From Isoetes taiwanensis (taxonomy: Eukaryota > Streptophyta > Lycopodiopsida > Isoetales > Isoetaceae), in NCBI GenBank assembly GCA_021234155.1, contig JAJEKV010000004.1, positions 18,725,310 through 18,789,309 on the forward strand: a stretch of DNA of 64,000 nucleotides, given 5' to 3'. Below the pieces are notes generated by a model. That model was given only the letters and a program-made list of their open reading frames with translations. It had not been told where the DNA came from and did not search any database. Shown here in pieces: positions 1 to 12,873 of this stretch; positions within the stretch are counted from its first letter, which is position 1; every line of letters starts with the position of its first letter. A program made the translations under genes and the position numbers.

Positions 1-212
1 TACAGTACTTTTTAAATTTAGGTTATATATATTTCTAATTATTCAACTCGGTGCTACCATTGAACTTATAGTTCCATGGTTAATTAGATATCCATGAAAC
101 GATAACCTATAGTCAACATATGGTGCCATACACCATTATCAAGTCTGACTACTCCAACCCTGTAATCTTTCAACTGGCATCTTCAGTTCTACTGCCATGA
201 CCTCTGATAACA
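1..212 (-). mobile_element. Ty1/copia 3' LTR, partial
   Basis: On the minus strand the RNase H frame ends at 282. About 60 bases later a purine run is followed by TGTTATCAGAGG, the usual layout of a copia polypurine tract followed by an LTR starting with TG. The LTR runs off the left window edge, so its length and the TG...CA ends cannot be checked. The call rests on position and the tract, because no second LTR copy is visible here. Confidence 0.5.
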
Positions 213-225
213 TTCCTCCTTGATG
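213..225 (-). other. copia polypurine tract
   Basis: The minus strand reads CAAGGAGGAA directly before the TGTTA start of the presumed 3' LTR. In copia elements this tract primes plus-strand DNA synthesis and lies just upstream of the 3' LTR, as here. Confidence 0.5.
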
Positions 226-281
226 GCAAATCCTGTAGCAATTGAATGAATGCAAACTCCATGAATAAGGTTCCCTTAACT

Positions 282-1740
282 TCAGAACTTAATAACTCCC
301 AGCATTAATTTAAATTTTATGAACTTTGCATGTGGAAGAGCTTTAGTAAATATATCATCAGCCTGTTCATCGGTTTTCACATACTCGACTGATACAATCT
401 TCTTTGAAACAAGCTCCCTGATAAAATGCATGTGTATTTCGATATGCTTTGTCCTTTGATGCAATACAGAGTTTTTAGTGATAGCTATACAACTTTGGCT
501 ATCACTTAAAAGTAATGTGGTTTGCCTTTGTTTTAGGTCTAATTCATTGAGAAATCTTCTAGTCCAGGCTATTTCCTTACTAGCTAGAGTTGCTGAGGCA
601 TATTCTGCTTCAGCATATGAGAGTGCTATGCTTGATTGTTTTTTAGATTTCCAATTCATGGATCCCCCTCCCAGCATAAGCACAAAACATGAAGTTGATT
701 TTCTGTGGTCTAAATCTGAGGTCCAGTCTGCATCACAATAACCTTTTAATTGAAGATCCTCATTTGTAAAACTGATTTCTTGATCCTGTGTTCCCTTTAA
801 AATCTAAAAACTCTTTTAGCAGCAATCCAATGTTGTTTTCCTGGACAATTAGTATACCGGCTAAGCAAGCTAATTGCAAATGCAATATCTAGTCGAGTGC
901 AATTAGCAACATAAAGCGAACAACCCATAAGTTCTCTATAAGAAGGAACATTTATCATTTCAGCAATTTCTTCTTCAGTCTGTGGAGACATGATTCCTGA
1001 AATTTTATGAGGTACAAGAGGTGTTTTTGCAACCTTGCAATTTGCCGTACCAAACCTTTCAATTATTCCTTGTATGTTGGCAGTTTGAGTCAATGTCATC
1101 GTCTTTCTTTCTCTATTCCTTTTCACTTCGATCCCTAGAAATCTTTTGAGCTCACCTAAGTCTGTCATCTTAAATTTGTCTTTAAGAATCTGCTTGCAAT
1201 CATTTAAGTATTCAATTTGGTTAGCCACCATAATGCAATCGTCTACATATAGAGCCGGAATGCAAACTCTGTCTTTAATTTTTTGACTGTATAAGTTTCC
1301 ATCACTATTTAGTTTCTCAAACTCATTTTCTCTTAAGAATCTGTCCATACAGAAATACCATTGACAAGGTGACTGTTTTATCCATATACTGCACGCTTTA
1401 ATTTCCATACCATGTCATATCTCTGTTTAAACACAACAGCTTGCTTCATATGTATCTCTTCTTCTAGATTAGCATTTAAGAATGCAGTACTAACATCCAT
1501 ATGGTGTACTTCTAGGTTACAAGCATTTGCATAAGCCAAACTCATTCTGATACTTGAAAGTTTGAGTATTGGACAAAAGGCTTCGTCATAATCTATGCCT
1601 TTTTTCTGTGAGTATCCCCTAGCAACCAATCTAGCCTTATGAATTTGAGATTTTCCATCAGGACAAGGTTTTAGCTTGTAAATCCATTTCCAGTCCACCA
1701 CAACTTGCATACCCCACAAACGAGGAACTTTACGTAAGGT
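282..1740 (-). pseudogene. Ty1/copia reverse transcriptase and RNase H, broken
   Basis: The minus strand encodes the C-terminal half of a copia polyprotein. RT starts near 1740 with WKWIYKLKPCPDGK, then KARLVARGYSQKKGIDYDEAF and the catalytic-region text MDVSTAFLNANLEEEI. The YVDD motif is present (ALYVDDCIMVANQ, about 1245), followed by KRFLGIEV. RNase H follows from 683 with SKKQSSIALSYAEAEYASA and ends near 282 with the HIEIHMHFIREL and IFTKALPHAKF motifs typical of copia. The polyprotein is split into several frames (282-683, 797-1408, 1378-1827), so at least two frameshifts or losses are present. The domain order integrase, RT, RNase H identifies copia rather than gypsy. The element is dead, and the integrase half lies at 2926-4130 beyond an insertion. 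Confidence 0.93.
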
Positions 1741-2925
1741 GTAGATTAAGGAATAAGGGGTGAATATGCCTATCCAACAGCTCTTGTTGCCCGAAGTCAC
1801 CCCCGTGTGAATATGCACCCAAACCAAAGGGGGTTTAAGGAGGATTTTAATTTAAATGTGTTGGACCCAATGGTTGTGTTAATTAATGTCAATGGTAGTT
1901 ATGTGTTGGTTGTTAATGTCAATGGTTGTTATGTGTTGGGGGATTTAATTTTTATATGTTGGACGTTAATGGTTTGTGTTACAAAAAAAAAAATTTGGCC
2001 CCTCCGGGGCCTTAGGGACGCCCCCAGGTGTGACAAAAATTTTAGAATTCAAACCAGAAAAAAACTAGAATTCATTTGAGGCTTTCATCACCTGTAGCTT
2101 TTGAATTTCATCACAATAAAATAAATAGAACATAAGTAAAAGTTACCATAAAGATAGAGCAGATTGATCCCATTATTCTCAAAGTCATAAAGTTTGCAAC
2201 ACCCATACACAAAGATTTTTCAACTGGAATTTAACAGCAGCCTTTGGCCTCCATGGATTCTTGTGGTAAGAAACCAAAGTGGGAAACTTTTCTGCTTGTT
2301 AGCACAAGGATCTAGAAGCCTTGGAATTTGTTTAATAACTGCCTCAAAATCTAAAAATGCATGGTAATTTTTTGCAAGCTTCATTCGGAATGAGCCATAA
2401 AACAATATCCAATAGCGCAATCCTGTATTAATCAGTGGTAGAATGTGAAAGCCTACCAAACCCGGCCGAAAAATTGCTGTTTTAGCATAGATAACTTAAC
2501 CAAACATATCCATATCATACACTGTCAAAAAGATCTTGGAGAGAGCTTTCCAACGCAATAAAAATCATCTCAAACAGAGCTCTGGATCAAAAGTTATGAT
2601 AAGAAATGTGTTGCCGGCGGGGAAACTGTACTACATGCGCCCTTCAAGCCCTTCATGTGCCCAGTATGCACCACACACACAAAAAGAGGGCTTTTGTTGT
2701 GAGCCATTGGTTGTTGACCATTATGCACCACACGCACAAAAAAAGGGATTTTGTTGTGAGCCATTGGTTGTTGACCATTGGAAAAAAAAGGCTAAAATCA
2801 ATGGCTCGGAAATGGTGCACTCTAGATGTACGCATTAGTATATCTATTTGAATACATCACGAAATCATAGGAAAGCCTTAGTGAAAAGCGTACAAAAACA
2901 CAAAGAAAACCCCTTGTTATTATGC
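1741..2925. repeat. Insertion splitting the copia polyprotein, identity unknown
   Basis: Copia coding similarity stops at about 2925 (after a frame reading SVKRPQGKY) and resumes near 1740, so about 1.2 kb has been added. Homology resumes at nearly the residue where it stopped, which suggests a clean insertion. The inserted DNA has no recognisable gene. Near its lower edge, read on the minus strand, is GGGTTTGGGTGCATATTCACAC, and a related string occurs on the plus strand at about 16045-16075, so this is a dispersed repeat. I see no convincing terminal inverted repeats. Confidence 0.5.
2665..2779 (+). repeat. 57-bp tandem duplication
   Basis: Two adjacent copies (starting at 2665 and 2722) run from TATGCACCACAC to GGTTGTTGACCAT and differ at only a few positions, mainly in an A-run. 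The duplication lies inside the DNA that interrupts the copia element. Open frames across it are only a consequence of the repeat. Confidence 0.85.
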
Positions 2926-4130
2926 TACATATTTTCCTTGTGGTCTTTTAACTGATTCATAAGTTTCTATCCTTTTGAAGGATTCCAATTCCTCCTCCAT
3001 TGCATGTTTCCATTTATTTGAATCTTTTGAATACATAGCTTCTTCAAAACAGTTTGAGGCATTTGGTTCAAGAATTGCCATAATGCTGCTTATCTCTTCT
3101 TCTTATGTATCTACATTTTTATTCAATCTCAAGCTCTTTCCTTCTTTATGCCTTCCATGTTTTTCTAAATACACCTTGGTTCCTTCTAGAAGTTTTTCTA
3201 CTTCAATTTTTCAAGTTTTCTTTCGTTGAACCTTTATAGTAGTATCTAGAATATCTTCTTCTACATTCCTTAGTACATCATCATGATTTTCAACCATTGT
3301 AACTTGATTAATATTCATATTTTCATCATCCTCTAGGTCAGAATCTAGGTCTGCTACATTAGAATTATCTGCCATCAATCTGAATCTGTTACCGCAGAAT
3401 ACTCCTCCTCTTTGTTGCTACATTTAGGTGTACATTTCTGGCCTATGCCTTCTCTGTCCTTATACAACTTATCTTCTATAAAATAAACATCTCGACTTAT
3501 TATCAGTTTCTTCTTTTTGTGGATAAAACAATATGTAGCCTTTTGATTGCTGATCATAGCCTACCAGATAACATTCTATCCCTCTATCATCAAGTTTCTG
3601 TCTAATTTCTTCAGGTACATGAGCATAACTCAGACAGCCATAAACTTTATATTTATCAAAACTAGGTCTACTTCCATACCATAGTTCGTTTGGTGCCATT
3701 CCATTTGTGCTTCTAGTTGGTAGTTTGTTCTGAATCTCTATAGTGGTTTGTACTGCTTCTTCCCATGAAAAATTTGGAAGTCCCGAGTATTTGAGCATGG
3801 ATCTTACTAAGTTTAGTATAGACCTGTTCTTTCATTAAGCCACCCATTAATGAAGCAGTAATTGTTAAACCTGCCATTCACAAATTCACCATCCTTGTCA
3901 GTTCTAAGGCATTTTAATTTCTTACCAGTCTGTCTTTCCACCTCTGCTTGATATACTTTGAAGGCCTCAAAGGCATGATCTTTGTTCTTCAATGTGTAAC
4001 ACTTGGTTTTCCTGGAAAAACCATCAGTGAAGGTAATGAAGTATTTCTTTCCATGAATGCTTCTGATATTCAGAGGTCCACTATGTACAAGTTCATTCAC
4101 TTCGTTAGCTCCCTTTCCCTCTTAGGAAAT
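2926..4130 (-). pseudogene. Ty1/copia integrase and linker, broken
   Basis: The minus strand reads the integrase core of a copia polyprotein: a frame from 4100 with LVHSGPLNIRSIHGKKYFITFTDG (split here as HSGPLNI and GKKYFITFTD), KLKCLRTDKDGEFVNGRF, then from 3798 FSWEEAVQTTIEIQNKLPTR, GMAPNELWYG, KVYGCLSYAHVP and CYLVGYDQQSKGYILF. The C-terminal linker (YFIEDK, an acidic stretch, then AMEEELESFKRIETYE) continues in other frames to about 2926. No GAG-pre-integrase domain is visible upstream. Similarity ends near 4130, where unrelated gypsy sequence on the other strand begins. It is the upstream half of the RT-RNase H remnant at 282-1740. Confidence 0.9.
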
Positions 4131-4199
4131 GAAAGTCTGCAATGTTGGGGGAGGCTAGCCGTATGCACCCTATAAAGCAAGTTTACCTAGTACAAAATC

Positions 4200-4790
4200 T
4201 CCACAACAATCTTCCTACCCAAAGAATGATAAGAAGGTGGGCTTTACTGTTATAGATAAGCCAGCAAATGTTACAAGAACCATGCAGCAAATTCCCCAAT
4301 CCATTCCCAGAGAAGCCAAGAGTAGTTAAGGAAGGACAAAGCTTGTTTCCATTCGTTTCGACTGGGGCACCGCATGCAGAAATGTCCTTATGTCACCCAG
4401 GCGGCCCAGGCAATTTTAGCGAAAGTGGAGTGGGAGTAACTACCGGCCTTGGGCAACGTCCTTGCCTTAGCAAAGGAAGAAGCATACAGTTATATCCTAG
4501 TTGAGTCCCACATTTTTGCTGCTATAGAAAAGGGAGGTGCGGATAGTCAGTCTGCCATCATATCCATTGTAGGCAACATAGACTCCAAGCCTTTTGTCAT
4601 TCTCATGGATACAATAGTACACACGATTTTGCATCTCCTAGGCTGGCCGAACTCTTACATCTTCGACCCTTGAGATCTAAACCATGGCCTGTTGTCTTAG
4701 CTAGTGGAGTTATATGCCACACTCAGAGGCGCTGCCTCAACTTAGATATCCAGTTGACAGAAGCATTAGTGGCTTTGAGAGCTAAAATTA
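4200..4790 (+). pseudogene. Ty3/gypsy gag zinc knuckle and protease, degenerate
   Basis: Three pieces in different frames resemble the gag-protease junction of a plant gypsy element. At about 4338-4400 a frame reads ACFHSFRLGHRMQKCP, a CCHC zinc knuckle whose second cysteine is serine. At 4500-4670 a frame reads HIFAAIEKGG, then IVGNIDSKPFVILMDT, matching the retropepsin LxDTG region with the glycine and following residues lost. At 4682-4795 a third frame reads KPWPVVLASGV, then CLNLDIQLTEALVALRAK. Stops and frameshifts separate the pieces. There is no RT downstream, because the next 260 bases are a different repeat. Confidence 0.65.
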
Positions 4791-4800
4791 TAATATTGGA

Positions 4801-5060
4801 AAAAAAAAAAACTTAACGAAGGCATGCGAGAAGCAGTTGCCGTTAGCATTAGATTAGGCTAACTTAATAGGCATATATGCGAAGAAATTGCTGTTAGCAT
4901 TAAGTTACCACTAACTTAACCCAAGACATATGCGAACCCTTTTTTTTTTGCCGTTAAGCTAAAAAAAGTAACCTAATCTGTTTTAGTGCGAAAGGATTTA
5001 ACTAGTTTCCGTTATATTAAAGTCTTAACGAAAAATTAACTTAATCTTGATGCGAATATA
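4801..5060. repeat. Diverged short tandem repeat rich in TTAACTTAAT and TGCGAA
   Basis: Four to five imperfect units of about 45-65 bp share the words CTAACTTAA, ATATGCGAA, TTGCCGTTAGCATTA and AATTAACTTAATC. A single related unit (TTAACTTAATCCTAACTTAA ... TGCGAAGGC) occurs at 15847-15890. The two therefore flank the double LTR-like unit at 5061-15832 and may mark the sequence it inserted into. Confidence 0.6.
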
Positions 5061-5270
5061 ATGCCATGGTTCTCTTCTAAGAAGAGAACCACCATTCTAG
5101 GGAAAGGGACGTCTGTTTTGGCGCCACGCCAGTTTTAGATCCGCTCTTTCTATTGCCTGCGCTTTCTACAGCGCAAGCTCTCGTTTTGGCTGTGCCATCT
5201 ATATATACTCTGTTGCTTGCTTCTTTCCTTCATCGATGTTTCCTCTGAGCTGGATTCTTTTTTGTGCGGA
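5061..5270 (+). mobile_element. LTR-like terminal repeat, copy 1
   Basis: This stretch starts with TGCCATGGTTCTCTTC and is repeated in direct orientation at 11219-11440 with scattered differences. Both copies begin with an inverted repeat (TGGTTCTCTT ... AAGAGAACCA) followed by CATTCTAG. Both carry a TATA-like ATCTATATATACTCTGTT about 135-150 bases in, then CTTCTTTCCTTCATCGA and GTTTCCTCTGAGCTGGATTC. A TG start, an internal TATA box and a T/C-rich downstream leader fit an LTR or LARD-type element, but no matching CA end is certain. Confidence 0.5.
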
Positions 5271-5928
5271 GTTTCCTACATCAATTCCTAGCACATGTAC
5301 TGCTGCTTGGTCATGCATCTATTGGATTGATCTTAGGGTGGCGCCTGCACCTCATGGGTCGATGGTATTGCCCTGATGAGCCGATCCGTTAATAAATCTG
5401 TCTGTGCTTGCCTCTTATCTCTGTGTTTCTTCATCTTATATGTTCGTTGTGGGCATCCTGCCGATCTGTCAGTCGCCCCATTCCCTTTTTTGTTTTTATC
5501 CTAGGTCGTGATTGCAGATCGGCCTTGCTATCAGCCGCCTCAGCTCTCTGGCCTCCTATTCTCTGTTGTTTTTTCAGCCTTTTCTTTCCTTTTGTACCAT
5601 GGCTGTGATTACCTTTACCTTTATCTTGCCTTCTTTTTTCCATCGCAGGCCCTCCTTGACCTGCACTCAGCCTATCCAACTGCCACAGCATCGCCAAGCT
5701 GGGCGAAATCGGTTTTGTTGTCTTCTTATTTTTACCTTTTCTAGATGGTTTGGTGATTCTCAGTGTTAGGATTCTTAGCTTGTTGTTAAAGATGCTTTCT
5801 TAGACTTAGACAGAGTCTTGCACAAGGTAGAAATGCGTTCTTAGTTGTAGGCAGAGTCTTGTACAAGGTAGAGCATATTGTGATAGCTTGTTTTAATTAA
5901 TGCTTTTTGTTCTTATCTGTATATATTT

Positions 5929-7140
5929 TTTTTTTGAAGAACTGTGTCATCAATATATTAAAAGAATGGTAATGTTACAAAGCAAGTGAGGAGGAAGGAG
6001 AACTGCCCCAGAGAGACAGCAATACCTCGACACTCCACAACAAACTCACAGAAAAACTGCAACTCTACTGCTGTACAAACCGACCATCACCATCTACAAC
6101 ACCCAAGAAGTCCCGCCAAATGGCAAACTTCCGCTCTACTACTCCCGGGAACACCAAAAGCTCACGAAATAGCTTGTACGAAGTCGAGGAATCGAGAGGA
6201 GGCCGCAGGCCGTTGAATAACCCGAAAGATCCACAACCGCCGGCTTTCAAATCAGCCACACCAACCAAGCCACACACGGATGCAAGGCTTTTGCTAAAGC
6301 GGCCAAGCACCGAGGATACACATGAAGCGGCAACCATCTTGGCTAGTCAATCTCACTGAAAACGAGCCCTAACCCAATCCCGGGCAGCACTGCAAATGAG
6401 GGCATAAAACCAGACAATGCTCCACAGTCTCACGATGAAGGCCACAACAAGGGCAGAGAGGGCTCACACCCAGCCTAAACCGACTCACAAGGGCATTCAC
6501 CACGATCTGGTGATTGCACCACCGCCACGAAGCACCCTAACCTTTGATTGGGGAAGTGAGCTCCATGTCCACGCCCAAACCGAAGGCCGTCCCGAGAACC
6601 AAAAAGCTGCAGAGACCACTTTCACGGAAAGGCGGTGTGTCATGAATAGCCGGACCCGGTAAGAAGACCGCACAAAGCAAGAAGACACAACATCGGATGA
6701 ACCTTCCAAACACGCACCACCACATCATCACGAGGGACTATAGGTATGTGTAGCGGAATACTCCCGCGTGCTGCTCCCGGATAGCGATCCACTTTGCCCT
6801 CAGCGAAAAGCGAAGCTTCGAAGAACTCCCATGAAGCTAGCTGACCACCCCAATACTAATCCTCCAAGGTGAGCACAGCAGCTCGCCTCCAATGGGCACA
6901 CGTCCGAAAGCATGCACGATGGCGACCAAAGGGCAAGTGCGCAGGGGGTAAAGGAACCCACAAGAAAGGAGAAGAGTGGTGATAAACTGAGGCATAATCT
7001 AGCTGGAAGAGCACACGCACATGATCCCAAGCCCGCAACACTCCTGTGAGAAAAGGGGATGCATGTGGGAAAGGCCGGAGACCATACAACAGTGCCCAGG
7101 GCAACTCCACATGCATAGACGGCTTCCCAAACGCTCGTTC
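5929..7140 (-). pseudogene. LINE 3' end (zinc-knuckle region and poly(A) tail), degenerate
   Basis: A T-run at 5929-5938 marks a minus-strand poly(A) tail, preceded on that strand by TTTTAATATATTGATGACAC, typical of plant L1 3' ends. Upstream, minus-strand frames contain a broken reverse-transcriptase zinc-binding region: a Trp/Leu-rich stretch and a CCxC ... CGLHRETVEHCLV-like knuckle (clearer in the sister copy at 43628-44572). The lower part (7141 down to about 6840) aligns in DNA with 44573-44700 and with pieces near 48580 and 52650. It is 5'-truncated and full of stops, and it interrupts the first LTR-like unit. Confidence 0.65.
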
Positions 7141-10100
7141 TTGTAGTTGTCGATTTACTTTTTCCTCTGATTCTTGTCATACTTGACCAGTAGTATGTGT
7201 ACTCGATTCTTGCTTTTCTGTTTCTTAAAGGTTTGTGGTGATGAATCATTTTGAATTCGATCTAAGAGGTTTTTTTGGCTCTATACAGGTGGAACCGGCA
7301 TTCTTGAGTACTAGGATTCGATTTTGTGGTGATGTTGTATGAAATTGTTGTCGAGGAAAGTTTATGGCCTGCCTTTGTGTAAAAGAGGTTTGGGGTCTTA
7401 TGTCTTGTCTTCTTGGGTCTTAAAAGCATAACCTAGATTCTTCATTTTATTTTTTGAATAGGCGGTCCTCCTCCTTGCTGGGTCTATATGGATCGTATGT
7501 TATTTGTCCCTTCAAGTCGTGCTTTTGGATTTTGGTCTTCCTCTGAGCTTGTATGAAGTGGAGTTTGAGAAATTGCGTGCTTGGTAAGGTTTGAGTAGTA
7601 GTTTGATTAGAGTTTGTGTGTCGTTTTGTTTGCTTTCTTAGGTCTAGATTTTAGTTTGTAGGTCTGATAATATTTTTGTGATTTTTCGCGCAGTATATGG
7701 CCATCATTTGACACAACATTTATCCCTTCGCTCTTTTGCAAGATTGTCAAAATTGTCACCTTTCTAATGAACTTTGGGACCACACGTGAGCTAACTCTTT
7801 TACATTAGCTCTCATTGAACACCTGGAGCATTTGCTTTTGTCTTTTTGTTTTTGGTATCGGCTCGAGTCTGCCCATAGGTCACATAACTCCTCAATTAGA
7901 CAATGGTATTTTTCTTTGATCTTTTCCACTACATGTTCGTGTTTTGCTATTCTCATTGATCACCTTCACAATCATGCGCTTATATATTTTGTTTTCATGG
8001 AAATCTGGTTAGTCATTACGGGGTCTCATTCATCATTTATCTTCGAAATAAATAGTATTCTCGTATCTTGGTGATCTTTGCAAACATGCATTATATCTCC
8101 CTAGCCATGTTTCATTTGTTGGTCATTCACATGGACTCTCTTATTAAACGCATTTGTTGTCCTTTTCTATGATAGCGTTGGATTTTATAGATTTGTAAAC
8201 TTGATATCATGATGCATTTTTATCAGTATTTTTCTTGTCATCATAGAATTGGAATTTCTTGAGTTTCTTTTTTGAGGGTCACATCGAACAAATTGCATGC
8301 ACTTTACTATTTATCATTTCCCAGAAACCTCGATATGTTGCATTATTCAACGTTTATGACTCGTGTTAGGGCTTCCGTCATGTGGCAGTCAAATTGGTTA
8401 TGGTTTCTCATTATTTCACTGTAATGGTTTCCTAGATTTAACATTTGTTGACACTACATGTTATAGTCTCTCATTAGCTCTGATCCTGCATTATCCTATG
8501 CGTCATGTGGGCGTCAAATTGGTTGTGATTTCTCATTATCTCACTGTGGTGGTTTCCTAGAGTTAACATTTGCTAACACTACATGTTGTCATCTCTCATT
8601 AGCTTAGATCCTGCATTATTCTATTATGTTTGCACATTCCACATAAGGTGCTAGGACTTGCACCATGTGGCTTCATATGAGCCGTTAGATTCATTTTGGT
8701 TTGTTATCCTGATGCATTGTTTTTACTTGGATCCTCACATGGTTTGCTACGATTGGCCTTTTTCAGAGAAAATTTTGAAAGCAACATGGGTTGGATTATT
8801 AATGTGCATGGGGTGCCATGTATTCGGTTTTGGTTATTTTGCCATAATCATGTCTTTGTCCATCCAACTCCTATATCTACATTTCATGATGTCATTTGTC
8901 TATAGATATTGTTCGCATGAATTAAGTACATACGGGTTGTTGGTTATGTAGCTTCTAGGCCATGGAGGTCTCTCCACATAAGCATCTATTGCGAGTTCTT
9001 TGTTTGGTTGGGGCTTTTGATCAGGACGCTAGGTGACGAGGTGTTCTCTCTCTGGTTATGTTACACCTGTTCATACGAGGTTAGATTTTACATACATCTT
9101 TGTTACGTTGGCTAGTTAGTTACGTTTCTTTATATTTGTGGCTATTAGATTAGTCCCAGTTGGCCAACTCGGGGCTTCTATTGTTCATTGTCTTTGAGTT
9201 TTACTATTGATTCCCACACATTTTTCCATATTTACTTCCTATTTGTCCCATCTATGTATTTAGCTCCAGTTCTTCTTATTTGCTCCTTTTCACATATACC
9301 ATACAAGTTCATTTGATTTTCTCGTTTGATTACCTATCCGAGTTACTGTTAGTTCTCTTTGCAGTTGCTTCATCATGCTCGGGGTGCATTGTTTGTTCTA
9401 TTGCTTCATTCACTCTTTGTCTCATTAGTGTTGATCACTCGACTGCTCTTGGCTTCTAGTTGAGTTCTCATTGTTGCCTCTATCTAACCTTTCATCTATT
9501 CCATTGGTCTCTTTACCCACTAAATCGGTTCCATTTTGCTCACTCTAATTTAACTAGATGTGCATTGTTTTTCCATTTCTTCATGTTGCTCTTTGATTTT
9601 ACGTTGTAGGTTCTCTATTTTTTGGCCACCGTGGTTGCTTCATTTATTGTTTATTTTGTTCCATTCGCCTTATCTGCTCTGCTCATCCTCCTTATCCTGG
9701 GTTCATCTTTTCGGTTCCTTCAAACTTTATTATCTCCATTCGATTTTCTTGTTCCATGTTCTCCATTAACTCTTTGTCTGTGTATTTCGTTCGTGGTTTT
9801 GGTTGTTTTTCTCCCAACAATTCCTTTTCAATCTTTCACTACATTGTTTCATTTGTTCTCTTTATGCATTTTGGTGTTCTGGTACTCTAGTACAATTCCC
9901 TTTCCATCTTTCACCACATTGTTCCATTAGTTCATTTTATGTTTTTCGTTTTCATGTGCTCTAGCACTCTTTACTTGCCCTAGCTGCCGTCTTAATTGCA
10001 TTATTCTATTTACCTATGTTATCCCATTACTTCTTTTTGCATTCCATTATTCTGGTATTTTGTCTCTCCTTTCTCACTCTTCTTTTTGCGTTCTTCCACT

Positions 10101-11218
10101 TGCACCATGTTCCCCATTAACTCATTATCTGCGCATTCTAGCTCCTAATCTGTGCATTTTGTTTCATTTGTTGCATTGACCTTGGGTTGACATATGTGCT
10201 ATCAGGTCCATTCCACGGAATATCATTTCTTTATTTTACTGTAGTTGCATAGTTTCCTTCTTTGAGTTTCTTCGGCTTGTTGTTCCGTTTAACTTGGTTG
10301 ATGTTATTCTCTATTAGTCTAGTTGCATCATTCCATCTTTGATTCTTTGTCTCTGGCTCCTTTTCTATTGCTGGTTAGGTTAGTTCGAGTTATAGTAATT
10401 TTTGCTAGTGTGGTGTTTTCTGGTCCATTAGTCATTTAAGACCTTTACGTTGTTGACGTCGTCATGGCCTTGTCTGTTGTTTCTATGGCTTCATTTCCCT
10501 ACCGCGGGTTATATTGTGTCTTTTTGCTTTGGTCCTATGACTTCATTTCCCTACCGCGGATTACATTGTGTCATTTGCTTTGTTCCTTTGGTCCCTCCAT
10601 TTTATGCATCCATGGATCAGATTCCAGCTTTACTTGCTCATTCGACTTCTTCATTGCTCTTTTTGTCTCTGTCTTTTCCTTTTCCTACTTTCTTGGGTTT
10701 CCTCTTCCTTCCATTTTACTCTGATTGTTTTGGTTGCCTTTTTTGCTCTTACCAAGCCATCCCCTCCAGTACTCTGGAACTATTGCTTGCCCTTTCTGCC
10801 TTATTTGTCCCGATGCTCTCTTATCTTTGTTGTCTTGTTATCCCCTTTTATCTCTGTGATCTCATCTTTCTGTTGATGTCTTGTATTCTAGCCATCTGCT
10901 CTGGATTTCATTTGTTCTCTGGATGGATGCTCTTGCATGAAAGTTTGCTTGAATCCGTTATGCATGAATGATATAGGTTGGGTATTTTTGTCTTTGCTTT
11001 CTGAAGCATTTTGTCGTTAGGTGTTCTATGTAGTTTGTTGGACAATTTTGTTTTCTGTGCTTTGGTGGTGGCCATAGTTGTCCCGGGGTTTCTTGTGCTC
11101 CTTCCTCTCCACTTGCATTTGCATCCCGCCTCGTCTCCCATAGTCTCGGCCTGTGAGAGGAGTTTGGAGGTAGGTTCCTCTTTGTGTCGAATGTTGTTAT
11201 GCAAGGACCTTTCCCTAG
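7141..11218. other. T-rich gene-free stretch inside the LTR-like unit
   Basis: About 4 kb of plus-strand T-rich DNA with recurring words such as CATTAGT, TTCATTT and TCCATTA. Open frames (for example 10450-10971) read as Phe, Leu and Ser-rich strings caused by base composition, with no motif. A weak internal duplication lies near 8360-8640: two or three passages of GTCATGTGG(C/G)(A/C)GTCAAATTGGTT followed by CTCATTA. It ends at 11190-11219 with GCAAGGACCTTTCCCTAGAA, a string repeated at 15810-15831. I see no gene. Confidence 0.6.
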
Positions 11219-11440
11219 AATGCCATGGTTCTCTTCCTATACAAAAGAGAACCACCATTCTAGAGATAGAGACGTATGTTTTGGCGCTATGCCAGTTTTG
11301 GATCCACTCTTTCTGTGACGTGTGCTTTCTATAGCGCAGGCTCTCGTTTTGGCTTTATCATCTATATATACTCTGTTACTTGCTTCTTTCCTTCATCGAC
11401 GTTTCCTCTGAGCTGGATTCTTTGTTGTGCGGAGTTCCCC
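11219..11440 (+). mobile_element. LTR-like terminal repeat, copy 2
   Basis: This is a direct repeat of 5061-5270, from TGCCATGGTTCTCTTC through a TATA-like element at about 11370 to GAGCTGGATTCTTTG. The inverted repeat at its start is long here: CTAGAATG, then GGTTCTCTT, a short loop, AAGAGAACC and CATTCTAG (11214-11266). It begins exactly where the first unit ends (GACCTTTCCCTAGAA), so the units are head to tail. The second unit appears to end at about 15832 with the near-identical GACCTTTCCTTAGAA. Confidence 0.5.
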
Positions 11441-11750
11441 CCTCGAACTCCTCTGATATCCGGGTTGGGCTTTACATTGGTTGTTTCACTCTATTAGGGC
11501 CAATTCTTTTGGGTGGCTTTTGAGGATATTTTTGCGGCCGGGCCTGGTGTATCTCTATATGTTTCTAGATATCTCTATTTTTTCTCTATCTCAGTGTAGC
11601 AATGTAGCTTCCGACGATTCTTGCTGACTTCTCGATCCTGTTTTGTATATCTTGTGTATATTCCCTCTTGTGTATATTTTCTCTCTTGCTCTCTTTTCGG
11701 TGGGGGGGTTTTTTTCCATTGGTGGATTTTTTTTTTTTCTCTCTCTCTTT

Positions 11751-12792
<1,042 letters not shown>

Positions 12793-12813
<21 letters not shown>

Positions 12814-12873
12814 TTTTTTTAACGTCCACGAAGACCAATAGGTCATGGGACCCATACAATGGGCTAGAAAAGG
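12793..12873 (+). repeat. Small insertion or repeat between LINE endonuclease and RT frames
   Basis: The string GAATAGAATAGAATAG, T-run, AACGTCCACG(A/G)AGAC occurs here and, inverted, at 16393-16430. GAATA repeats also occur at 14573-14586 and, as the complement, at 26540-26560. In this position it adds stops and a frame change between two otherwise continuous LINE domains. It may be a very small dispersed element or a microsatellite-associated patch. Confidence 0.55.

Noticed and set aside
282-4790. Copia and gypsy pieces as a single composite retrotransposon
   Set aside because: They are on opposite strands and have different domain order; the simplest reading is two unrelated remnants side by side.
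9560-10971. Several overlapping Phe/Leu/Ser-rich frames that look like membrane proteins
   Set aside because: The hydrophobic look comes from T-rich plus-strand composition; there are no motifs, no splice structure, and all three frames are equally hydrophobic.
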